A stretch of DNA of 64,000 nucleotides from Flavobacterium gawalongense (GCF_007097265.1 NZ_VJZP01000015.1:1-64000); one strand, 5' to 3'. Counted from the first letter of the stretch, positions 23,111 through 33,858 are shown. The notes: generated by a model from the letters alone, not told the origin. Translations and numbers: made by a program.

Positions 23111-25657
23111 TTATGGATTCGTTGGTTCGCCAGCTTTATGAACTTGCACAGTCAGTTCTTGTGCTCCATCCTCTATATCCATGAAAATTTCGTCTCCTGA
23201 AGTAATTTTTGAAGTAATAATTTCTTCGGCAAGTGCATCTTCAACATATTTCTGAATAGCTCTTTTTAATGGTCTTGCACCAAATTGTCTATCAAATCCT
23301 TTTTCAGCGATAAAAGCTTTGGCTTTATCCGAAAGGTTTAATTGGTAACCCAATTCAGCAACACGGGCATATAATTTTTTCAATTCGATTTCTATAATCA
23401 AATCAATATCATGTTTTTCTAAAGCATTAAACACAATTACATCATCAATTCTGTTAAGGAATTCCGGTGCAAACGTTTTTTTCAATGCATTTTCAATGAT
23501 ACTTTTCGAATTGTCATCTGCTTGAGCTACTTTAGCGGCGGTACCAAAACCAACACCTTGACCAAAATCTTTTAATTGTCTGGCTCCAACATTGGAAGTC
23601 ATAATAATTATAGTGTTTTTAAAGTCAATTTTTCGGCCTAAACTATCCGTTAAATAACCGTCATCAAGAACTTGCAATAACATATTGAAAACATCAGGAT
23701 GCGCTTTTTCTATCTCATCCAATAATACAACACAATATGGTTTTCTTCTTACTTTCTCTGTTAATTGACCACCTTCTTCATATCCAACGTATCCCGGAGG
23801 CGCACCAACTAAACGAGAAATTGCAAATTTCTCCATGTATTCACTCATGTCAATACGAATCAATGCATCTTCTGAATCGAATAATTCTTTTGCCAATACT
23901 TTCGCTAATTGCGTTTTACCAACACCAGTTTGCCCCAAGAAAATAAAGGAACCAATTGGTCGGTTTGGATCTTTTAATCCAGCACGATTTCTTTGGATGG
24001 AACGGGCAATTTTCATTACCGCTTCTTTTTGTCCAATAACTTTTCCTTCAATAAGTTCCGGTAGTTTAGCTAATTTATTGCTTTCAGTTTGTGCAATACG
24101 ATTTACCGGAATTCCAGTCATCATGGAAACCACATCGGCAACATTGTCTTCGGTAACTTCAATTCGATTATTTTTAGCGTCTTCTTCCCATTGTTCCTGA
24201 GCAATTGCTAAATCTTTTTCGATCTTTTTTTCGTCATCACGAAGCTTAGCGGCCTCTTCGTATTTTTGTTTTTTAACAACAACGTTTTTCAATTCTCGAA
24301 CATCTTCTAATTGACGTTCCAGATCTAAAATCTGTTTTGGAACTTCAATATTGGTAATGTGAACTCTTGAACCTGCTTCGTCTAATGCATCAATAGCCTT
24401 GTCCGGCAAGAAACGTTCAGACATATATCTGTCGGTTAATTTCACACAAGCTTCAATTGCTTCTTGTGTATAAGTAACGTTGTGGTGATCTTCATATTTA
24501 TTTTTGATATTATTCAAAATCGTAATGGTTTCAGCAACAGATGTTGGTTCCACAATTATTTTTTGAAAACGTCTTTCTAATGCGCCATCTTTCTCAATAT
24601 ATTGACGGTATTCATCTAGTGTTGTAGCACCAATACATTGAATTTCACCTCTTGCTAAAGCAGGTTTGAACATATTAGATGCATCTAATGAACCCGTTGC
24701 GCCACCAGCTCCAACAATAGTATGAATTTCATCTATAAAAAGAATAATGTCATCATTCTTTTCTAATTCGTTCATCACTGCTTTCATGCGCTCTTCAAAC
24801 TGTCCTCGGTATTTTGTTCCAGCAACAAGACTCGCCAAATCTAATGTTACAACGCGTTTGTTGAATAAGATTCGTGATACTTTCTTTTGGATGATTCGCA
24901 GAGCTAAACCTTCAGCAATAGCTGATTTTCCCACTCCAGGTTCCCCTATAAGTAGTGGATTATTTTTTTTGCGACGGCTCAAAATTTGAGAAACACGTTC
25001 AATTTCTTTTTCACGTCCTACAACAGGATCTAACTTTCCTTCTTCGGCCATTTCAGTTAAATCTCTACCGAAATTATCTAAAACAGGTGTTTTAGATTTT
25101 TTGTTTGATTTATTAGCAGGATTGTTAAAAGCACCTTCTTTAAGACTGTCATCTTGTCCTGAATCGTCATTATACGATTCGCTTCTTGGCAAGTTTTCTA
25201 AAAATTCTTCTTCGCTTGGAGTCATATTTAAGTATTGTTCTTTAGCTACGTCATAATCAATTTTAAGTTTATTCAATAGCTTGGTTGTTGGATCGTTTTC
25301 ATTTCTTAAAATACATAACAATAAATGTGCTGTACTAATTGACGAACTATGAAATACTTTTGCTTCAAGAAAAGTGGTTTTCAACGCTCGTTCTGCCTGG
25401 CGTGTCAAGTGTAAGTTTTTCTTTTCAACATTAACGTCTACGCTTGGACTTGCGGGGCTTAGGATTTCTACTTTTCTGCGTAAATGATCTAAATCGACAG
25501 ATAGGTTATTCAGTATTTGAATTGCTTTTCCATTTCCATCCCTTAAAATACCCAGCATCAAGTGTTCAGTTCCTATAAAGTCATGACCCAATCGCAAAGC
25601 TTCTTCTTTGCTATAGGTAATAACATCTTTTACTCTTGGTGAAAAATTATCATCCAT
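23111..25657 (-). CDS. clpC: ATP-dependent Clp protease ATP-binding subunit ClpC
   Basis: An 848-residue Hsp100 unfoldase that feeds substrates to ClpP. It has two N-terminal Clp repeats (about 1-145), a poorly conserved acidic linker rich in Ser/Asp (150-190), AAA1 with GEPGVGKSAIAEG (238-250), and a UVR-type stretch YEEAAKLRDDEKKIEKDL in the middle domain, which separates ClpC from ClpB and ClpA. AAA2 has LGQTGVGKTQLAKV and ends with the usual substrate-sensing segment FNRIDDVIVF. A promoter-like sequence lies just upstream and the gene is monocistronic. Confidence 0.94.
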   Translation of the reverse strand: MDDNFSPRVKDVITYSKEEALRLGHDFIGTEHLMLGILRDGNGKAIQILNNLSVDLDHLRRKVEILSPASPSVDVNVEKKNLHLTRQAERALKTTFLEAKVFHSSSISTAHLLLCILRNENDPTTKLLNKLKIDYDVAKEQYLNMTPSEEEFLENLPRSESYNDDSGQDDSLKEGAFNNPANKSNKKSKTPVLDNFGRDLTEMAEEGKLDPVVGREKEIERVSQILSRRKKNNPLLIGEPGVGKSAIAEGLALRIIQKKVSRILFNKRVVTLDLASLVAGTKYRGQFEERMKAVMNELEKNDDIILFIDEIHTIVGAGGATGSLDASNMFKPALARGEIQCIGATTLDEYRQYIEKDGALERRFQKIIVEPTSVAETITILNNIKNKYEDHHNVTYTQEAIEACVKLTDRYMSERFLPDKAIDALDEAGSRVHITNIEVPKQILDLERQLEDVRELKNVVVKKQKYEEAAKLRDDEKKIEKDLAIAQEQWEEDAKNNRIEVTEDNVADVVSMMTGIPVNRIAQTESNKLAKLPELIEGKVIGQKEAVMKIARSIQRNRAGLKDPNRPIGSFIFLGQTGVGKTQLAKVLAKELFDSEDALIRIDMSEYMEKFAISRLVGAPPGYVGYEEGGQLTEKVRRKPYCVVLLDEIEKAHPDVFNMLLQVLDDGYLTDSLGRKIDFKNTIIIMTSNVGARQLKDFGQGVGFGTAAKVAQADDNSKSIIENALKKTFAPEFLNRIDDVIVFNALEKHDIDLIIEIELKKLYARVAELGYQLNLSDKAKAFIAEKGFDRQFGARPLKRAIQKYVEDALAEEIITSKITSGDEIFMDIEDGAQELTVQVHKAGEPTNP

Positions 25658-25675
25658 AATATATATTTGATATCG

Positions 25676-25706
25676 TAAATTTAGTGAATTAGTAATTGAA
25701 AAACAA
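25676..25706 (-). promoter_or_regulatory. Promoter of clpC
   Basis: On the minus strand TTG (25706-25704) is followed after 20 bases by TAAATTTA (25683-25676), which misses TAnnTTTG only at the last base. Transcription would start about 10-15 bases before the clpC ATG. Confidence 0.5.
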
Positions 25707-25913
25707 AAATCATTCCCTTAACAAGTGCTGTCAGCTAATAGACAAAAAAATATGGGGAATATAGGCAAAAAGCCACTTATTTTATTAACTAAAACCAAAG
25801 TAAAATTTGTTAATAAATCATTGAAATAAGTAGGTTAAAATAGGTTTAAAAATTTCAAAAAGCCGTATATTGGCACGTTTTGAAACTAATATAATTTTTT
25901 AATATAACAACTT

Positions 25914-28538
25914 ATGTCTGAAGGAGAAAAGTTAATTCCTATTAACATTGAAGATGAAATGAAAACAGCTTACATCGATTATTCGATGTCTGTAATTGTA
26001 TCCAGAGCACTTCCAGATGTTAGAGATGGCTTGAAACCAGTACATCGAAGAGTATTATTTGGAATGCATGATTTAGGAGTTAACTCCAGATCTGCCCACA
26101 AAAAGTCCGCAAGAATTGTCGGGGAAGTTCTTGGAAAATACCACCCACACGGTGATACCTCTGTTTATGATGCTATGGTTCGTATGGCACAAGAATGGAG
26201 TATGCGTTATTTATTGATTGACGGTCAGGGTAATTTTGGTTCTGTAGATGGCGATAGTCCTGCAGCGATGCGTTATACAGAGGCTAGAATGCGTAAAATT
26301 TCGGAAGAAATCTTGGCGGATATAGATAAAGAAACGGTTGATTTTAAATTGAATTTTGATGATACACTAGAAGAGCCAACAGTTATGCCAACTCGTGTTC
26401 CTACCTTATTAATAAATGGTGCAACAGGAATTGCAGTAGGTATGGCAACAAATATGCCACCTCACAACTTAACCGAGGTAATCAATGGTACATTGGCTTA
26501 CATGGATAATAATGATATTGAAGTTGACGAGTTGATGACGCATATCAAAGCACCGGATTTTCCTACTGGTGGTATAATATATGGTTATGAAGGAGTTCGT
26601 GAAGCATTCAAAACCGGTAGAGGACGTATTGTAATGCGTGCTAAAGTAGGTTTTGAAGAAGTTGACGGAAGAGAATGTATTATCGTTACCGAAATTCCTT
26701 ATCAAGTCAATAAAGCCGATATGATTAAGCGTACGGCTGATTTGGTAAATGATAAAAAAATTGATGGAATTGCAAATATCCGAGATGAATCGGATAGAAA
26801 CGGGATGCGTATCGTTTATATTTTAAAACGTGATGCGACACCAAACGTGGTTTTAAACACACTTTATAAGTTTACACAATTACAATCTTCGTTTAGTGTA
26901 AACAATATTGCAATTGTAAAAGGGCGTCCGCAAATGTTGAATCTAAAAGATTTGATTCATTATTTTATCGAACACCGTCATGATGTGGTGACACGCAGAA
27001 CGCAATTTGAATTGAAAAAAGCGGAAGCAAGAGCGCATATATTAGAAGGATTAATTATTGCTTCTGATAATATTGATGAAGTAATTGCTTTAATCAAAGC
27101 TTCAAAAAGTACAGAAGAAGCAAGAGAAAAATTAATCGAAAGATTCAAATTATCCGATATTCAATCTCGTGCAATTGTAGAAATGCGTTTGCGACAATTA
27201 ACAGGTCTGGAACAAGATAAGTTAAGAACAGAATATGATGAAATCATGAAGTTAATCGAGCATTTGAAAGCTTTATTAGCAGACATAAACTTGAGAATTG
27301 CTTTAATTAAAGAAGAATTGACTGAAATTCGTGAAAAATATGGAGATGAGCGTCGTTCTGTAATCGAATATTCAGGAGGAGATGTAAGTATTGAGGATTT
27401 AATTGCCGATGAAAATGTGGTAATTACGATTTCTCATGCGGGGTATATTAAACGTACTAATTTATCTGAGTACAAAACGCAGAATAGAGGAGGAGTTGGT
27501 CAAAAAAGTGCTGGAACAAGAGACCAAGATTTCTTAGAACACATGTTTGTGGCAACGAATCACCAATATATGATGTTCTTTACCCAAAAAGGAAAATGTT
27601 TCTGGATGCGTGTTTATGAAATACCAGAAGGAAGTAAAACCGCTAAAGGTAGAGCGATTCAGAATTTAGTGAATATTGAAAGTGACGATAAAGTAAAAGC
27701 ATTTATCTGTACCCAAGATTTAAAAGACAAAGAGTATATCAACAGCCATAACCTTATTATGGTGACCAAAAAAGGTCAGGTTAAGAAAACATCTTTAGAG
27801 AAATATTCTAAACCAAGGGTAAATGGAGTTGCGGCAATCACTATTAAGGAAGGCGATGAATTATTAGAAGCAAAATTAACTAATGGAGAAAGTCAAATTA
27901 TTTTGGCTGTGAAATCTGGTAAATTAGTTCGTTTTGAAGAAACTAAAACCCGTCCAATGGGAAGAACAGCTTCTGGAGTTCGTGGAATTACCCTTAAAGA
28001 TGATACTGACGAAGTTATTGGCATGGTTACTGTAAATGATATGAGCAGCGAAATTTTAGTTGTTGCCGAAAACGGATACGGAAAACGTTCTAGCCTTGAC
28101 GAATACAGAATTACAAATCGTGGTGGTAAAGGAGTTAAAACCTTAAATATTACTGAGAAAACAGGTAAACTGATTTCGATAAATGCAGTTACAGATGCTG
28201 ATGATTTAATGATTATCAACAAATCTGGATTGACTATCAGAATGGCTGTCGAAGATTTGAGAGTTATGGGACGTGCTACGCAAGGAGTGAAGTTGATTAA
28301 CATCAAAGGAAATGATTCTATAGCTGCTGTTACAAAAGTAATGAAAGATGATGTAGCTGAAGTGGTGGTTGATGAAGACGGAAATGTTATTGAATCTGAA
28401 GCTATCGAAAGAGTTAAGCCAGTATTAGAAGTTCTTGAAGATGAAGGAACTGAGGAAGAAGATGATGAGGAAGATTCTGAAGAGAGTGAAGAGGCTGAAG
28501 AAGATGCTGAAGACGACGATTCTGATGATGAAGCATAA
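25914..28538 (+). CDS. gyrA: DNA gyrase subunit A
   Basis: An 874-residue type II topoisomerase subunit. The catalytic Tyr121 lies in [10 protein letters not shown]. The quinolone region [11 protein letters not shown] has Thr82 and Asp86 where E. coli has Ser83 and Asp87, a wild-type-like state. The C-terminal domain (from about 500) is the DNA-wrapping beta-pinwheel; its GyrA-box reads QNRGGVG rather than QRRGGKG. The protein ends in an acidic tail of about 33 residues ([20 protein letters not shown] region) that in other GyrA proteins tunes wrapping. It begins a forward run with the TPR genes. Confidence 0.96.
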   Translation: MSEGEKLIPINIEDEMKTAYIDYSMSVIVSRALPDVRDGLKPVHRRVLFGMHDLGVNSRSAHKKSARIVGEVLGKYHPHGDTSVYDAMVRMAQEWSMRYLLIDGQGNFGSVDGDSPAAMRYTEARMRKISEEILADIDKETVDFKLNFDDTLEEPTVMPTRVPTLLINGATGIAVGMATNMPPHNLTEVINGTLAYMDNNDIEVDELMTHIKAPDFPTGGIIYGYEGVREAFKTGRGRIVMRAKVGFEEVDGRECIIVTEIPYQVNKADMIKRTADLVNDKKIDGIANIRDESDRNGMRIVYILKRDATPNVVLNTLYKFTQLQSSFSVNNIAIVKGRPQMLNLKDLIHYFIEHRHDVVTRRTQFELKKAEARAHILEGLIIASDNIDEVIALIKASKSTEEAREKLIERFKLSDIQSRAIVEMRLRQLTGLEQDKLRTEYDEIMKLIEHLKALLADINLRIALIKEELTEIREKYGDERRSVIEYSGGDVSIEDLIADENVVITISHAGYIKRTNLSEYKTQNRGGVGQKSAGTRDQDFLEHMFVATNHQYMMFFTQKGKCFWMRVYEIPEGSKTAKGRAIQNLVNIESDDKVKAFICTQDLKDKEYINSHNLIMVTKKGQVKKTSLEKYSKPRVNGVAAITIKEGDELLEAKLTNGESQIILAVKSGKLVRFEETKTRPMGRTASGVRGITLKDDTDEVIGMVTVNDMSSEILVVAENGYGKRSSLDEYRITNRGGKGVKTLNITEKTGKLISINAVTDADDLMIINKSGLTIRMAVEDLRVMGRATQGVKLINIKGNDSIAAVTKVMKDDVAEVVVDEDGNVIESEAIERVKPVLEVLEDEGTEEEDDEEDSEESEEAEEDAEDDDSDDEA

Positions 28539-28586
28539 AAATAAGAATGTAAACAAGAATAATTATTAAACAAAAACAAGAATATT

Positions 28587-29855
28587 ATGAAAAGTAAATA
28601 TGTAATACTTGCATCAGCATTATTGATATCAGTAGCTACTTTTGCTCAAAAAGATCAAATTAAAGCTGCCGAAAAAGCATTGAAAGGCGGAAATTCTCAA
28701 GAAGCTGCAACAATTTTGCAAGGAGCTGAATCTTTGATTACTAATGCTACAGATGCTGAAAAAGCACAATTTTTCTTTGTAAAAGGAAATGCTTTATTAG
28801 ACTTAGCAAATAAAAATGTTGATACTAATACGAATCTTTCTCTTGCTGCAAAAGCATATCAAGATTTGATTGCTGTTGAACAGACTTCTGGAAAAGTTAA
28901 GTATTCTACTCAAGCAGCTACATCAATTACACAGATAAAATTTAAATTAATTAATAGTGCGATAGCAGATTCAAAAATAGAGAAACACTCGGATAGCGCT
29001 AAAAAATTATATGATGCTTATTTGTTAGATAAAAAAGATACTCTTAATTTATACTATGCAGCTTCTACTTATGTGAATGCTAAAGAATATGATTCGGCTC
29101 TTAAGTTATATGAAGAGTTGAAAAACTTAAATTATTCTGGAAAGGGAACGAGTTATTTTGCGGTGAATAAATTATCAAGTGAAGAAGATGTTTTTGCAAC
29201 AGCTCAAGAAAGAGACAGAATGGTGAAACTAGGAACTCATGAAAAACCGAGAACTGAGGCTATTCCTTCAAAAAGAGGAGAGATATATAAAAATATGGCT
29301 CTTATTTTGGTTCAAAATGGAAAAACTGAAGAAGCTAAAAAAGCTATTGCTGAGGCTAGAGTTGCAAATCCTGATGACACTTCGTTGATTTTGACAGAAG
29401 CTAACTTGTATTTAGAAACAAAAGATTTTGATACTTATAAAAAATTAATCTCTGAAGTATTAGAAAAAAATCCTAATGATGCTGATTTGGTTTTTAATTT
29501 AGGAGTTATAAGTACTACTGCTAATAACACCGTTGAAGCTGAGAAATATTATAAAAGAGCCATTGAAATAAAACCAGATTATGTAAATGCTTACCTTAAT
29601 TTAGCGATTTTAAAACTAGATGCTGACAAAAAGCTTTTTGAGGAAATGAATAAATTAGGAAACTCAGAAAAAGATAATAAGCGTTATTTAGTTCTTAAAA
29701 AACAACGAGAAGCGGTATTTATGGATGCTTTACCGTATTTAGAAAAAGCGAGTGAATTGGATCCATCAAATAATGAGGTTAAAGCTACTTTGTTGAACGT
29801 TTATGGAGCATTAGAAATGACTGAAAAGAAAAAAGCATTGAAAGCTAAAATGTAA
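28587..29855 (+). CDS. Exported TPR-repeat protein (paralog 1)
   Basis: A 422-residue protein with a signal peptide of about 20 residues (MKSKYVILASALLISVATFA, then QK). It is built of TPR-like units, clearest near the C-terminal half: NPNDADLVFNLGVISTTANN, TVEAEKYYKRAIEIKPDYVN and AYLNLAILKLDADKKLFEEM. TPRs build protein-binding scaffolds. It starts 48 bases after gyrA and may be co-transcribed with it, but no functional link to gyrase is known. A close but shorter paralog follows at 30204. Exact function unknown. Confidence 0.85.
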   Translation: MKSKYVILASALLISVATFAQKDQIKAAEKALKGGNSQEAATILQGAESLITNATDAEKAQFFFVKGNALLDLANKNVDTNTNLSLAAKAYQDLIAVEQTSGKVKYSTQAATSITQIKFKLINSAIADSKIEKHSDSAKKLYDAYLLDKKDTLNLYYAASTYVNAKEYDSALKLYEELKNLNYSGKGTSYFAVNKLSSEEDVFATAQERDRMVKLGTHEKPRTEAIPSKRGEIYKNMALILVQNGKTEEAKKAIAEARVANPDDTSLILTEANLYLETKDFDTYKKLISEVLEKNPNDADLVFNLGVISTTANNTVEAEKYYKRAIEIKPDYVNAYLNLAILKLDADKKLFEEMNKLGNSEKDNKRYLVLKKQREAVFMDALPYLEKASELDPSNNEVKATLLNVYGALEMTEKKKALKAKM

Positions 29856-29910
29856 TAATTGAATTATATTTTTTAGCTTTTCTAAAATTAAATTTAGGAA
29901 TAATAATTAC

Positions 29911-29948
29911 AATCCTGATTACTACATATGGTGATCAGGATTTTTTTT
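29911..29948 (+). terminator. Terminator after TPR paralog 1
   Basis: AATCCTGAT (29911-29919) and ATCAGGATT (29934-29942) pair perfectly around a 14-base loop and are followed by a run of T. The remaining spacer to 30203 is AT-rich; I see no confident promoter there. Confidence 0.8.
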
Positions 29949-30203
29949 GTTGTAAAAACATTTGACAAATTAAAAAATTATTTGATATTGTTAAATAGTC
30001 GGTTAAATTATTTTTTATGCTCATTTATTATTTAATCCGTAATAAATAGTAACATAAAATTAAACTTTATTTTAAATTAATTTGATAAATAAAAATAATG
30101 ATTTATTTTGCCAGTTAAAATAATCAATAAATTATATTCAAAAAAATGAAAAAATAGTAAAAACCCCTAAATCACTAACCTGCCCCAAACAAACCTAAAT
30201 ATT

Positions 30204-31268
30204 ATGAAGAATAAATTTTTAACACCTACTTTGTCATTATTTATTTCAATTGCAGCACTAGCTCAAAAAAACGAAATTAAGTATGCTCAGAGTCAATTTA
30301 ATAATGGTAATTTACAAGAAGCTTTAACCGTTTTGAAAGCTTCTGAATATTTAATTGTGAATGCAAAAGATGATGATAAATCGGAATTCTATAATTTAAA
30401 AGCCAAAGTACTGACTAATTTGGCAGACAAAAATATAGAAACAGTTAAAAATCTTTCCCTTGCTGTTTCTGTCTACCAGGAGTTAATAACTGAAGAAGTA
30501 GCTTCAGGTAATTTAAAATATGCAGTTCAAGCAAAAGCATCTATAAAAGACATTAAAAATAATTTATCGAATAGCGCTTATGAAGATGTCAAAAACAATA
30601 AACATTTAGATGGTGCCAATAAAATGTATCATTTATATTTAATGGATAAGAAGGATACTTTGAATCTGTTTAATTCGGCATCTTACTTTATGATTGCCAA
30701 AGAATATGATTTAGCATTAAAAAGTTATAAAGAGCTGAAAGCATTAAATTATTCAGGAAAGGGAATCAGTTACTATGGAATAAATAAAAAAAGTAAAATT
30801 GAAGAAGAATTTTCTTCCCCAAAAGAAAGAGATTTGAATATAAAAGCGGGTTTACATGAGAAACCAAGGAATTTTATTTCCCCTTCAAAAAAAACGGAGA
30901 TATATAAAAACATAGCTTTTATTTATTCTGAAAAAGACGATTTGAACACAGCAGAAGATTATTATAAAATGATCATTGATTTTGATCCTCAATGTATTGA
31001 TGCATATACTAATTTAGCTTATTTATACCTTGATAAGAAAAAAAAATTAGTTGATGAAATGAGTGTTCTCGGGACTTCTCCAAAGGATATGAAAATTTAC
31101 GATGAACTAAAGATAAAAAAGGATCAGGTATTGAAAAATGCTGTTTCTTATCTTGAAAAAGGAAATCGTATTAATCCTAAAGATACTGATGTTACAAAAC
31201 TGTTATTAAACTTGTATCGAGCTTTAGATTTAACAACAGAGTATAATGCGTTAAAAGCGAGGATTTAA
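30204..31268 (+). CDS. Exported TPR-repeat protein (paralog 2)
   Basis: A 354-residue protein with a signal peptide (SLFISIAALA, then QK). It aligns with the gene at 28587 over its length: AKEYDLALKSYKELKALNYSG against AKEYDSALKLYEELKNLNYSG, and HEKPRNFISPSKKTEIYKN against HEKPRTEAIPSKRGEIYKN. About 68 residues (two TPR units) present in paralog 1 are absent after the IYKNIAFIYSE region. It is thus a diverged tandem duplicate with a repeat-unit loss. It has its own spacer and ends at a terminator. Function unknown. Confidence 0.82.
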   Translation: MKNKFLTPTLSLFISIAALAQKNEIKYAQSQFNNGNLQEALTVLKASEYLIVNAKDDDKSEFYNLKAKVLTNLADKNIETVKNLSLAVSVYQELITEEVASGNLKYAVQAKASIKDIKNNLSNSAYEDVKNNKHLDGANKMYHLYLMDKKDTLNLFNSASYFMIAKEYDLALKSYKELKALNYSGKGISYYGINKKSKIEEEFSSPKERDLNIKAGLHEKPRNFISPSKKTEIYKNIAFIYSEKDDLNTAEDYYKMIIDFDPQCIDAYTNLAYLYLDKKKKLVDEMSVLGTSPKDMKIYDELKIKKDQVLKNAVSYLEKGNRINPKDTDVTKLLLNLYRALDLTTEYNALKARI

Positions 31269-31279
31269 TTTAAAAAAAG

Positions 31280-31312
31280 CCTATCAAGAATTAATTCGAG
31301 ATAGGTTTTTTT
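31280..31312. terminator. Bidirectional terminator between TPR paralog 2 and the NlpC/P60 gene
   Basis: CCTATC (31280-31285) pairs with GATAGG (31300-31305), with an A run before and TTTTTTT after, so it can end transcripts from both convergent genes. Confidence 0.7.
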
Positions 31313-32072
31313 ATATAATTTTTTTAATCACTCGAAGTTTATGAGTGTGTTTATTTATTTCGGCATTATAAATCCCTAGATGATCTAATCTGTCAATCCG
31401 TACTTTTCCGCTAGCGTGAATGATGTAGTTGTCTTCCATGATGATTCCAACATGTATGATATTGCCCTCTTCGTTATCAAAAAAAGCTAAATCTCCGGGT
31501 TCACTTTCTTCGATAAAACTCAAAGGCTCTCCTTGGGTTGCTTGTTGTGACGCATCGCGTAATAATTTATATCCGTTGAGTTTATAAACCATTTGTGTAA
31601 AACCGGAACAATCAATACCAAAAGGCGTTTTTCCACCCCATAGATAAGGAGCATTTAGATACAAAAAAGCGGTATTGATTAAACCTTCTTTGGGTTTGAT
31701 ACCGCTGATTTTAGTTCCTTCAAAATCAAAATTTGAAGTGTTGATATCATTGTAATTTAAAAATGATATAGATGAACCTAATGGAATTGGGATTAAAAGA
31801 TTATTTGGTGCTGTAATGTATTCTATTAAATCAGCGTTCAGAATGATTGCGTCTTCAGACAATTGATTGAAACTTGACTCGGAAATCAGTTGGAATTGTT
31901 TAGAATCTATCCAGCCTTCATAATCATCATATTGCATTTTGATTCGAGACCATTGTTTTAGCTGTTCTAAAATTTCAAAATGTTCACCAAACAAAACTTG
32001 AGAAACGATTTCGCTTCTGTCACTTGGTTCAAAGCGAAGTGGTATTATGGCTAGATTGCAAATTCCAAACAT
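31311..32072 (-). CDS. NlpC/P60 peptidase with bacterial SH3 domains
   Basis: A 253-residue protein. An N-terminal SH3-like region (about 15-110, SRIKMQYDDYEGWIDSKQF) precedes an NlpC/P60 (C40) domain with catalytic Cys in PFGIDCSGFTQMVYKLNG, His in NIIHVGIIMEDNYIIHASG, and GDLAFFDNEEG between them. Such enzymes cut peptidoglycan stem peptides, typically the gamma-D-Glu to diamino acid bond. No signal peptide is visible, which points to muropeptide recycling in the cytoplasm, as in YkfC-like enzymes. It ends near the terminator shared with the TPR gene. Confidence 0.88.
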   Translation of the reverse strand: MFGICNLAIIPLRFEPSDRSEIVSQVLFGEHFEILEQLKQWSRIKMQYDDYEGWIDSKQFQLISESSFNQLSEDAIILNADLIEYITAPNNLLIPIPLGSSISFLNYNDINTSNFDFEGTKISGIKPKEGLINTAFLYLNAPYLWGGKTPFGIDCSGFTQMVYKLNGYKLLRDASQQATQGEPLSFIEESEPGDLAFFDNEEGNIIHVGIIMEDNYIIHASGKVRIDRLDHLGIYNAEINKHTHKLRVIKKII

Positions 32073-32095
32073 TTAGGTCAATTTATGGTTAAGAA

Positions 32096-32131
32096 TCATG
32101 AGTTACAAGTTTCAAGACTTGTAACTCATGA
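32096..32131. repeat. Perfect 15-base hairpin between the thiolase and NlpC/P60 genes
   Basis: TCATGAGTTACAAGT (32096-32110) and ACTTGTAACTCATGA (32117-32131) are perfect reverse complements around TTCAAG. It has no T tract, so it is more likely a small repeat or mRNA-stabilising hairpin than a terminator. Confidence 0.75.
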
Positions 32132-32142
32132 CTTATAATTAT

Positions 32143-33321
32143 TTAGGCTTTTTCAATAACAATTGCCGAAGCACCACCACCACCATTGCAAATTGCAGCA
32201 GCGCCGATTTTGCCATTATTTTGTTCTAAAACATTCAATAAAGTAACAATGATTCTTACTCCAGAGCAACCTAACGGATGTCCTAAAGATACTGCACCAC
32301 CATTTACATTTATTTTATCGTCTTCTAATTCTAGGATTTTTGCATTAGCAAGACCAACAACAGCAAAAGCTTCGTTGAATTCAAAATAATCAACATCATC
32401 TATCGATAATCCTGCTTTTTTTAATGCTTTAGGAAGGGCTTTTGAAGGGCTTGTGGTAAACCACTTTGGTTCTTGAGCATAATCAGCATAGCTTCTAATA
32501 TAAGCTAACGGTTTTAGTCCTAAAGCTATTGCTTTTTCTTCGGTCATTAATACTACTGCTGCTGCACCATCATTTATCGTTGAAGCATTCGCTGCAGTTA
32601 CAGTTCCATCTTTGGTAAAGACAGGGTTTAATGACGGTATTTTATCTAATTTCACATTAGTGTATTCTTCGTCTTTGGAAACTATAATAGGATCTCCTTT
32701 TCTTTGTGGAACAGCTACAGGAACTATTTCATTATCAAATTTTCCAGAATCCCAAGCTTTTGCACTACGCTCATACGATTGAATAGCGAAGTTATCTTGA
32801 TCTTCACGGGTAAATTTATATTCTGCGGCACATAAGTCAGCACACAGTCCCATAGCGCTGTTATCGTATGCGTCAGTCAGTCCGTCTTTCTGCATTCCGT
32901 CAATCATGGTTGCAGGACCAAATTTAGTTCCGTTTCTCAAATGCATATAATGTGGAATTAAACTCATATTCTCCATTCCTCCGGCTACTACAATTTCAGC
33001 ATCTCCGCATTGGATTGCTTGCGCACCCAACATAACAGCTTTCATTCCAGAAGCACAAACTTTATTAATTGTGGTGCAAGCAACGGTATTTGGTAAGCCA
33101 GCAAATAGAGCTGCCTGACGAGCAGGAGCTTGTCCTACACCAGCCTGAACTACATTGCCCATAAATACTTCGTCAACTAAATTTGGATCTAATTTTATTT
33201 TTTCCAAAGCACCTTTTATTGCGACCGCACCTAATCTTGGAGCAGTAACTGTAGATAATCCCCCCATAAAACTTCCGATAGGTGTCCTAACGGCAGAAAC
33301 GATAACAACTCTTTTGTTCAT
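32143..33321 (-). CDS. Acetyl-CoA acetyltransferase (thiolase)
   Basis: A 392-residue thiolase that interconverts two acetyl-CoA and acetoacetyl-CoA, or acts in beta-oxidation. The nucleophilic Cys is in [16 protein letters not shown] (near residue 88), the second active-site His in [15 protein letters not shown], and the acid/base Cys in [11 protein letters not shown] near the C-terminus. [13 protein letters not shown] is the standard NEAFA motif. It is a single gene upstream of the NlpC/P60 gene. The family cannot be split further into biosynthetic or degradative from sequence alone. Confidence 0.93.
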   Translation of the reverse strand: MNKRVVIVSAVRTPIGSFMGGLSTVTAPRLGAVAIKGALEKIKLDPNLVDEVFMGNVVQAGVGQAPARQAALFAGLPNTVACTTINKVCASGMKAVMLGAQAIQCGDAEIVVAGGMENMSLIPHYMHLRNGTKFGPATMIDGMQKDGLTDAYDNSAMGLCADLCAAEYKFTREDQDNFAIQSYERSAKAWDSGKFDNEIVPVAVPQRKGDPIIVSKDEEYTNVKLDKIPSLNPVFTKDGTVTAANASTINDGAAAVVLMTEEKAIALGLKPLAYIRSYADYAQEPKWFTTSPSKALPKALKKAGLSIDDVDYFEFNEAFAVVGLANAKILELEDDKINVNGGAVSLGHPLGCSGVRIIVTLLNVLEQNNGKIGAAAICNGGGGASAIVIEKA

Positions 33322-33487
33322 AACTTATAAAATGTTGGTTTATGAAGCAAATTTAATCTTTTTTAAACAATTTCAAATTTAGATTATGTCATTATCTTTT
33401 TTTAAATTTATTTTCATTCTATATGTTTGATTGTGAAGTGTTTTTGTGAAAATGACAAAAAAGATTAAAAAAAAATACCTCAAATAG

Positions 33488-33518
33488 TTGTGAGAAGTCT
33501 AAAGATGTCTTAAATTTG
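33488..33518 (+). promoter_or_regulatory. Promoter of the tRNA cluster
   Basis: TTG (33488-33490), a 20-base spacer and TAAATTTG (33511-33518) match the Bacteroidota consensus exactly. Transcription would start about 25-30 bases before the first tRNA. Confidence 0.7.
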
Positions 33519-33551
33519 CAACCGCAAAACAGGACACGTTTCTTTGAGCTT

Positions 33552-33635
33552 GGAGGGGTGCCAGAGTGGTAATGGAGCAGTTTGCTAAACTGTCATCGAG
33601 CAATCGATGCCAGGGTTCGAGTCCCTGTCCCTCCG
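33552..33635 (+). tRNA. tRNA-Ser (GCU)
   Basis: An 84-base cloverleaf with acceptor GGAGGGG paired to TCCCTCC, anticodon loop TTGCTAA giving GCT, a long variable arm TCATCGAGCAATCGATG as in class II tRNAs, and T-loop GGTTCGAGTCC. The CCA end is not encoded. Confidence 0.93.
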
Positions 33636-33654
33636 CTTAATAATTTTTGTACTT

Positions 33655-33729
33655 CGGGGTGTAGCGTAGCTCGGTTATCGCGCCTGCTTTGGGAGCAGGA
33701 GGCCGCAGGTTCGAATCCTGCCACCCCGA
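33655..33729 (+). tRNA. tRNA-Pro (UGG)
   Basis: A 75-base cloverleaf with acceptor CGGGGTG paired to CACCCCG, anticodon stem CCTGC/GCAGG with loop TTTGGGA giving TGG, and T-loop GGTTCGAATCC. CCA is not encoded. It lies 19 bases after tRNA-Ser. Confidence 0.93.
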
Positions 33730-33751
33730 CTAGATTTTTTACATGAGCAAT

Positions 33752-33825
<74 letters not shown>

Positions 33826-33830
33826 CAAAA

Positions 33831-33858
33831 ACCGATACTTTAATTAGTATCGGTTTTT
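33831..33858 (+). terminator. Terminator of the tRNA cluster
   Basis: ACCGATACT (33831-33839) and AGTATCGGT (33846-33854) pair perfectly around TTAATT and are followed by TTTTCTG. It starts six bases after tRNA-Arg. Confidence 0.85.

Noticed and set aside
27893..28579. A 228-codon Ser-rich minus-strand frame
   Set aside because: It mirrors the gyrA 3' end; its Ser runs are the complement of the acidic tail codons.
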